Below are positions 60,705 to 64,000 of a stretch of 64,000 bases of DNA, in pieces (the first letter of the stretch is position 1; each line of letters opens with the position of its first letter). Under the pieces are notes generated by a model. It was not told the origin of the DNA and ran no database searches. It saw only the letters and a program-made list of their open reading frames with translations. The position numbers and the translations under genes were made by a program. Origin of the DNA: Longilinea sp964536805 (GTDB lineage Bacteria > Chloroflexota > Anaerolineae > Anaerolineales > Anaerolineaceae); assembly GCA_964536805.1 (NCBI GenBank), contig CAZHYQ010000001.1, forward strand, positions 124,001-188,000. Reading direction: 5' to 3'.

Positions 60705-61826
60705 TTATCCCCCAATCGTCACACCGATCAAGGCTCCAATGCCAAAAGTCACCGCCGCGGCCAACAGACCAAAAATGACCATGCGCATCCCCGAATACAG
60801 AACGCTGCGTCCGGTAAATAGCGTGATAACCGTTCCAAGCAGGAATAAACCCAATGTGCTCAAGCCAATGCTGAGTGCTATCGCGCCTTTGCCATTCATG
60901 AAGATAAAAGGCAGAACCGGGATGATCGCGCCAATTGCAAATAAGATAAAGGATGTTATAGCTGCTTCCCAGGCTGAACCGCCCAATTCATCCGGGTTGA
61001 CACCTAGTTCTTCGCGCGCCAATGTGTCCAAGGCGCCGTCTTTATTCTCCATGATCTTCCGCGACAGGATGGTTGCCTGTTCCTTTGACAGACCGCGGCT
61101 TTCATAAATCAACGCCAATTCTTCGGCTTCTTCGGCGGGCGATTGCTCGATTTCTTCTTTTTCAATTCCTATCTGGTGCGAAAAAAGCTCGCGGGAGCTC
61201 TGAACTGACAACCATTCACCTAGCGCCATCGAGCACGCGCCAGCCAGCAAACCAGCCACGCCGGTGATCAGAATAGATTTGTTGCTTAGCGCGGCGCCGG
61301 CAACGCCCATCACCAGGCTCAAATTTGACACCAGGCCGTCATTTGCGCCTAAAACCGCAGCGCGCAATGCATTTCCGCCAGTTGAACGGTGCCGGCCTTC
61401 CAGAACTGCCAGCGAATTGCCTTCCATGCCGCCGCGCGCTGAACCGCGGATCTGACTTAGCACGATTGAATGCGATTTCTCATCATCCACAATATCCTGA
61501 GCTTCTGGATCGACCGCATATCCGCCTGTTCCTTTATTCTCCATGGCTTGCAGCCCTGGCAAGACTAACGCCGGGCCAAATCGTTTGGCCAGCCAGATCA
61601 ATGATTTTGTCCGCCAACTCAATCGAAACTCAGGAACCGCCCCGCCTGCTTCAATCAGCATCTTTTCCCATTTTTCGGCGTGTTTCAGTTCCACGCCGAC
61701 CATGCGCTGATAAACTTCGGCTACACGCTTGTCTTTCTCGTTTTCAGACATCACTTGATAAATAGCCGCGCTGTTTTTTTCGTCATCGATGTAACTCAGA
61801 TACTTTTTTATTAAGTTGGCGTCCAT
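60705..61826 (-). CDS. Ferritin-like domain fused to VIT1/CCC1 iron/manganese transporter
   Basis: About 373 residues. The first ~140 form a rubrerythrin/ferritin-like four-helix domain with Glu/His pairs in 'YIDDEKNSAAIY', 'GVELKHAEKWEKM' and 'DIVDDEKSHSIV'. A C-terminal VIT1/CCC1 part with about five helices starts at 'RAAVLGANDGLVSNLSLVMG', with 'MALGEWLSVQSSRELF' following; these carriers take Fe(II) or Mn(II) out of the cytosol. Related fusions (MbfA) export iron under peroxide stress. The Met at 61826 follows an AAAGG site; the frame extends by 6 residues with a TTG. Confidence 0.88.
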   Translation of the reverse strand: MDANLIKKYLSYIDDEKNSAAIYQVMSENEKDKRVAEVYQRMVGVELKHAEKWEKMLIEAGGAVPEFRLSWRTKSLIWLAKRFGPALVLPGLQAMENKGTGGYAVDPEAQDIVDDEKSHSIVLSQIRGSARGGMEGNSLAVLEGRHRSTGGNALRAAVLGANDGLVSNLSLVMGVAGAALSNKSILITGVAGLLAGACSMALGEWLSVQSSRELFSHQIGIEKEEIEQSPAEEAEELALIYESRGLSKEQATILSRKIMENKDGALDTLAREELGVNPDELGGSAWEAAITSFILFAIGAIIPVLPFIFMNGKGAIALSIGLSTLGLFLLGTVITLFTGRSVLYSGMRMVIFGLLAAAVTFGIGALIGVTIGG

Positions 61827-61949
61827 TGGGTACCTTTCAATCAAGCAATAGTGAAGATTATCATTATTATAGCCCGTTCAGGCAATGTTGACTTCAGCCT
61901 GTCGCAGTGAAAGCCATTCTTTTGGTTTTACTGATGCCCCTGCCCTTCT

Positions 61950-61977
61950 ATTACAATGAAATTGTATATATTGTAAT
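61950..61977. repeat. Inverted repeat upstream of the recombinase
   Basis: ATTACAAT (61950-61957) and ATTGTAAT (61970-61977) form a perfect 8-bp inverted repeat with a 12-base spacer that itself contains another ATTGT. This AT-rich 237-base spacer (61845-62081) between the VIT1-like and recombinase genes otherwise holds a minus-strand TATAAT at 61866-61871 that may serve the VIT1-like gene. The repeat could be a regulator or recombinase site. Confidence 0.4.
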
Positions 61978-62081
61978 GGCTATACGAATATTCAATTATT
62001 GTTTTGTTATTAATATAAGGTAAATGGTTTTATGGTTAGCTCCAAACCACAAGACGATCAAGTTTATGAGATAATTGATAC

Positions 62082-63110
62082 ATGCCTGACCAATCCCCCA
62101 CCCTGACAACAAAAGAGCCTCTGACCATCGCTCAGGCAGCATCAGCATATTTGGATAGCGTCGCTTTATCCCGCAGTCAAAACACGGCCCGCACCTATCA
62201 AAACGGTATTGTAAACTTCCTGAATTGCCTTGAAGTATCCGGTCTGGATCCAAAGAACAGCAGCCTGACAACTCTTCAGGAGGACACGATTGCCTGGTTT
62301 GCGGCTTACCTGAAGGATCTTGCCCCGACGACTGAACGCCTTTATCTTACAGCCGCAGCCGGTTTCTTTGAGTACCTGGCTGGCGAGAATTTACTGCCAA
62401 CCAACCTGGTACGCATCCGCTTGTTAATTCACCAACGCGCCCGCCGCCCTGGAGTACGCCTGCCCCAGTTTCCAGCTGAATCGATTGACAAAATCATTGA
62501 TACTATCATGACTACACGCAATATCAATGGTTTATCAGAGGCTGAACGCTTGCGATTCTTACGAGATCGGGCTTTTTTATTGACCCTGGCTGATACTGGA
62601 TTGCGCGTACATGAAGCCTGCGGTTTACGCCGGGGCGATCTGGATTGGATTAACAGCCGGGCACAAGTGATCGGCAAGGGAAACCGCCAGGATATCGTGC
62701 GGTTCACCCTGCGCGTCGAAGCTGCCCTAAAAGAATACCTGGCTGCCCGTTCGGCCATCGATGGGACAAGCGGACGATCGCTCAGCTCGCAGCCCTTGTT
62801 TGCCAGGCACGACAAAGGCGCCGGAAAAAAGGTCAAACCCATTACGACGGCAACCGGCCGCAATATCGTGACTGACGCCGTTCGAACCATCCTGGGCGAC
62901 GATGCGGTCGGCACCATCACACCCCATTCCTTCCGCCATTATTTTGTTACCAGGGTCCTGCGCAGTTCCAATAACCTGAAATTAGCACAGGAACTGGCCC
63001 GGCACCGTAATATCGCTGTGACACAGCGATATGCCCATTTGAACGATGACGAACTGGACAAGGGTTATAGACAGGCAATTGAAAAGAACGGCCGCGCTGT
63101 GGACGATTAG
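62082..63110 (+). CDS. Tyrosine recombinase / integrase
   Basis: A 342-residue XerC/D-type recombinase. The N-terminal SAM-like domain has 'RSQNTARTYQNGIVNFLNCL'; the catalytic residues follow as Arg in 'DTGLRVHEACGL', Lys in 'VIGKGNRQDI', His-x-x-Arg in 'TPHSFRHYFVTRV', His in 'LARHRNI' and the nucleophile Tyr in 'TQRYAHLN'. Full length and apparently active. An unrecognised gene begins 10 bases after its stop. No phage or conjugation genes are nearby, so it may be a chromosomal Xer-like enzyme or the remnant of an element. Confidence 0.9.
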   Translation: MPDQSPTLTTKEPLTIAQAASAYLDSVALSRSQNTARTYQNGIVNFLNCLEVSGLDPKNSSLTTLQEDTIAWFAAYLKDLAPTTERLYLTAAAGFFEYLAGENLLPTNLVRIRLLIHQRARRPGVRLPQFPAESIDKIIDTIMTTRNINGLSEAERLRFLRDRAFLLTLADTGLRVHEACGLRRGDLDWINSRAQVIGKGNRQDIVRFTLRVEAALKEYLAARSAIDGTSGRSLSSQPLFARHDKGAGKKVKPITTATGRNIVTDAVRTILGDDAVGTITPHSFRHYFVTRVLRSSNNLKLAQELARHRNIAVTQRYAHLNDDELDKGYRQAIEKNGRAVDD

Positions 63111-63120
63111 GTCTCGCTTA

Positions 63121-64000
63121 ATGGAGAACACCTTACCGATGTCTCGAATGATCCGTGGAAAAGTCGCATTTGCCAACCAATATCCCGCAGCAGGCGTGGT
63201 TGTCCGCATTTTCGACGAGGATGCAGCCGGGAATAATGATGATGATCTGACCGTTACCACCGGCCTCAGCGATACTCAAGGAAATTTTGAGGTTGAATAT
63301 GACCCGGGGCGTTTTCGCGATGTGGTGACGGTGATTCGGACTGAGCCGCGCAATCCGCCCTTTGATTGGACATTAATTCGCCGCGAGCATCGCCAGACCG
63401 ATTGGCTGGATATCCTTCTCCCCTATATTCAATTCAGCTATCAATTTCAAGGACAAACCAGGCAATTCCGTGCGCCCCTCAATTGGTTTTCTTCGACCTA
63501 TTTGCTTCCGCAAGCTTATACCGAAATACCCTTTTCCCCTGTTCAAAATGGTTACCATTTCGTCAACCTGTTCAAGGGAGTTGCCCTGCCCTTTAGCATT
63601 CCGGAAATACCCGGATTGATCCATCTTACTGGCAATTACGGTTTATGCGGCGGCTTGGCATCATCTGCCTACGACCATTACCTATTTAATCTCGAAATCC
63701 CCCCCCAAAAGAACATTCCCAAATCCGGGTCAGCCCTGCAGCGACATTTATACCGCAGACAGATGGATAGTTTTGGAACGCTTGGCGAATACATCCTCAA
63801 ATTTGCTTCCTGGATGCGCCTCCCGGATGACACCTCCGACGGCCTTTGTTCACTGACAATGCATGAATTCGTTCAGTATCGTTCCCGTCTGGAAAACAAT
63901 CTCGGCTCGGTCCTGGGTATCATTTACCAAAAAGGCGCCAAGATCAGCCACCTATTTTTAAATCATCAGGTTTTTGGTTATGGTCTGGATATTCTGGATG
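63121..64000 (+). CDS. Putative papain-like protein, 3' end outside window
   Basis: An open frame runs from an ATG at 63121 to the end of the window, at least 293 residues. Residues ~10-75 look like a transthyretin-like/carboxypeptidase-regulatory module ('GKVAFANQYPAAGVVVRIFD' to 'GNFEVEYDPGRF'). Further on, 'YGLCGGLASSAYDHY' and 'LNHQVFGYGLDIL' resemble the Cys- and His-containing motifs of C39/papain-like peptidases, a reading that is inference. No signal peptide is seen. It follows the recombinase by 10 bases on the same strand, so co-transcription is likely. The full gene is needed to settle the family. Confidence 0.6.
   Translation, partial: MENTLPMSRMIRGKVAFANQYPAAGVVVRIFDEDAAGNNDDDLTVTTGLSDTQGNFEVEYDPGRFRDVVTVIRTEPRNPPFDWTLIRREHRQTDWLDILLPYIQFSYQFQGQTRQFRAPLNWFSSTYLLPQAYTEIPFSPVQNGYHFVNLFKGVALPFSIPEIPGLIHLTGNYGLCGGLASSAYDHYLFNLEIPPQKNIPKSGSALQRHLYRRQMDSFGTLGEYILKFASWMRLPDDTSDGLCSLTMHEFVQYRSRLENNLGSVLGIIYQKGAKISHLFLNHQVFGYGLDILD

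Noticed and set aside
62082..63110. Prophage
   Set aside because: Only a recombinase is seen; no structural, replication or lysis genes are nearby.
1..64000. CRISPR arrays, rRNA genes and insertion sequences
   Set aside because: No regular direct-repeat array, rRNA-like stretch or transposase frame was found by reading.

Overview
The window looks like chromosomal DNA of an uncultured Chloroflexota bacterium, most likely of the class Anaerolineae. This is inferred from the gene repertoire: a MoxR/DUF58 pair, a PHP/AlbA fusion, a DUF1385 protein, a Gls24-type protein beside nusB, coenzyme F420 genes next to molybdenum hydroxylases, and many anaerolineal-type hypotheticals. No rRNA, CRISPR array or recognisable insertion sequence was seen. 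One tRNA gene (Arg, anticodon TCT) is present. The window opens inside a YfhO-like gene and closes inside an unrecognised gene.

Layout. 0-3.2 kb (+): YfhO C-terminus, MoxR ATPase, DUF58. 3.3-8.9 kb (-): a stress/proteostasis run, hsp20 - lon - receiver protein - PHP/AlbA fusion - mogA, behind a good promoter. 9.1-12.6 kb: tRNA-Arg, an MFS exporter and a two-gene module of unknown function. 12.7-16.5 kb: a receiver - DUF192 - LysM/M23 run, exonuclease III and a NarL-type regulator. 16.5-22.3 kb (-): a housekeeping operon, DUF1385 - comEA - yqeY - pgpH-like - ybeY - dgkA - TIM-barrel AP-endonuclease-like gene. 22.3-23.7 kb (-): an M20 dipeptidase.

23.9-43.6 kb (+): the most interesting region, 18 tightly packed genes on one strand. 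They comprise ssnA (the selenium-linked aminohydrolase), F420 genes (F420:NADP reductase, cofE, cofD, cofC, a luciferase-like F420 oxidoreductase), a 2H phosphoesterase, two complete molybdenum hydroxylases with different domain fusions, xdhC, a CBS-regulated pyrophosphatase, a small membrane protein, the selenium-hydroxylase accessory genes yqeB and yqeC (yqeC fused to a MocA-type nucleotidyltransferase), a second MocA-type gene and a class IV aminotransferase. My reading is a catabolic island for N-heterocycles such as purines, in which selenium-modified Mo-hydroxylases and an F420 hydride-transfer system may work together. A structured 5' leader sits ahead of ssnA.

43.6-48.4 kb (-): DUF2007 protein, methyltransferase, and an mrfB-mrfA (yprB-yprA) DNA repair pair whose helicase carries an embedded HNH motif. 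48.5-50.6 kb (+): MFS transporter and prepilin peptidase, ending at a strong shared terminator. 50.7-60.3 kb (-): pckA, a large repeat-containing lipoprotein, nusB, a Gls24 protein, an SLC45-like MFS carrier with an esterase, a LarA-family racemase and a stand-alone GyrA C-terminal-like propeller. 60.3-64 kb: an AT-rich gene-free stretch, a ferritin-like/VIT1 fusion, a tyrosine recombinase and the start of a putative papain-like protein that runs off the window.
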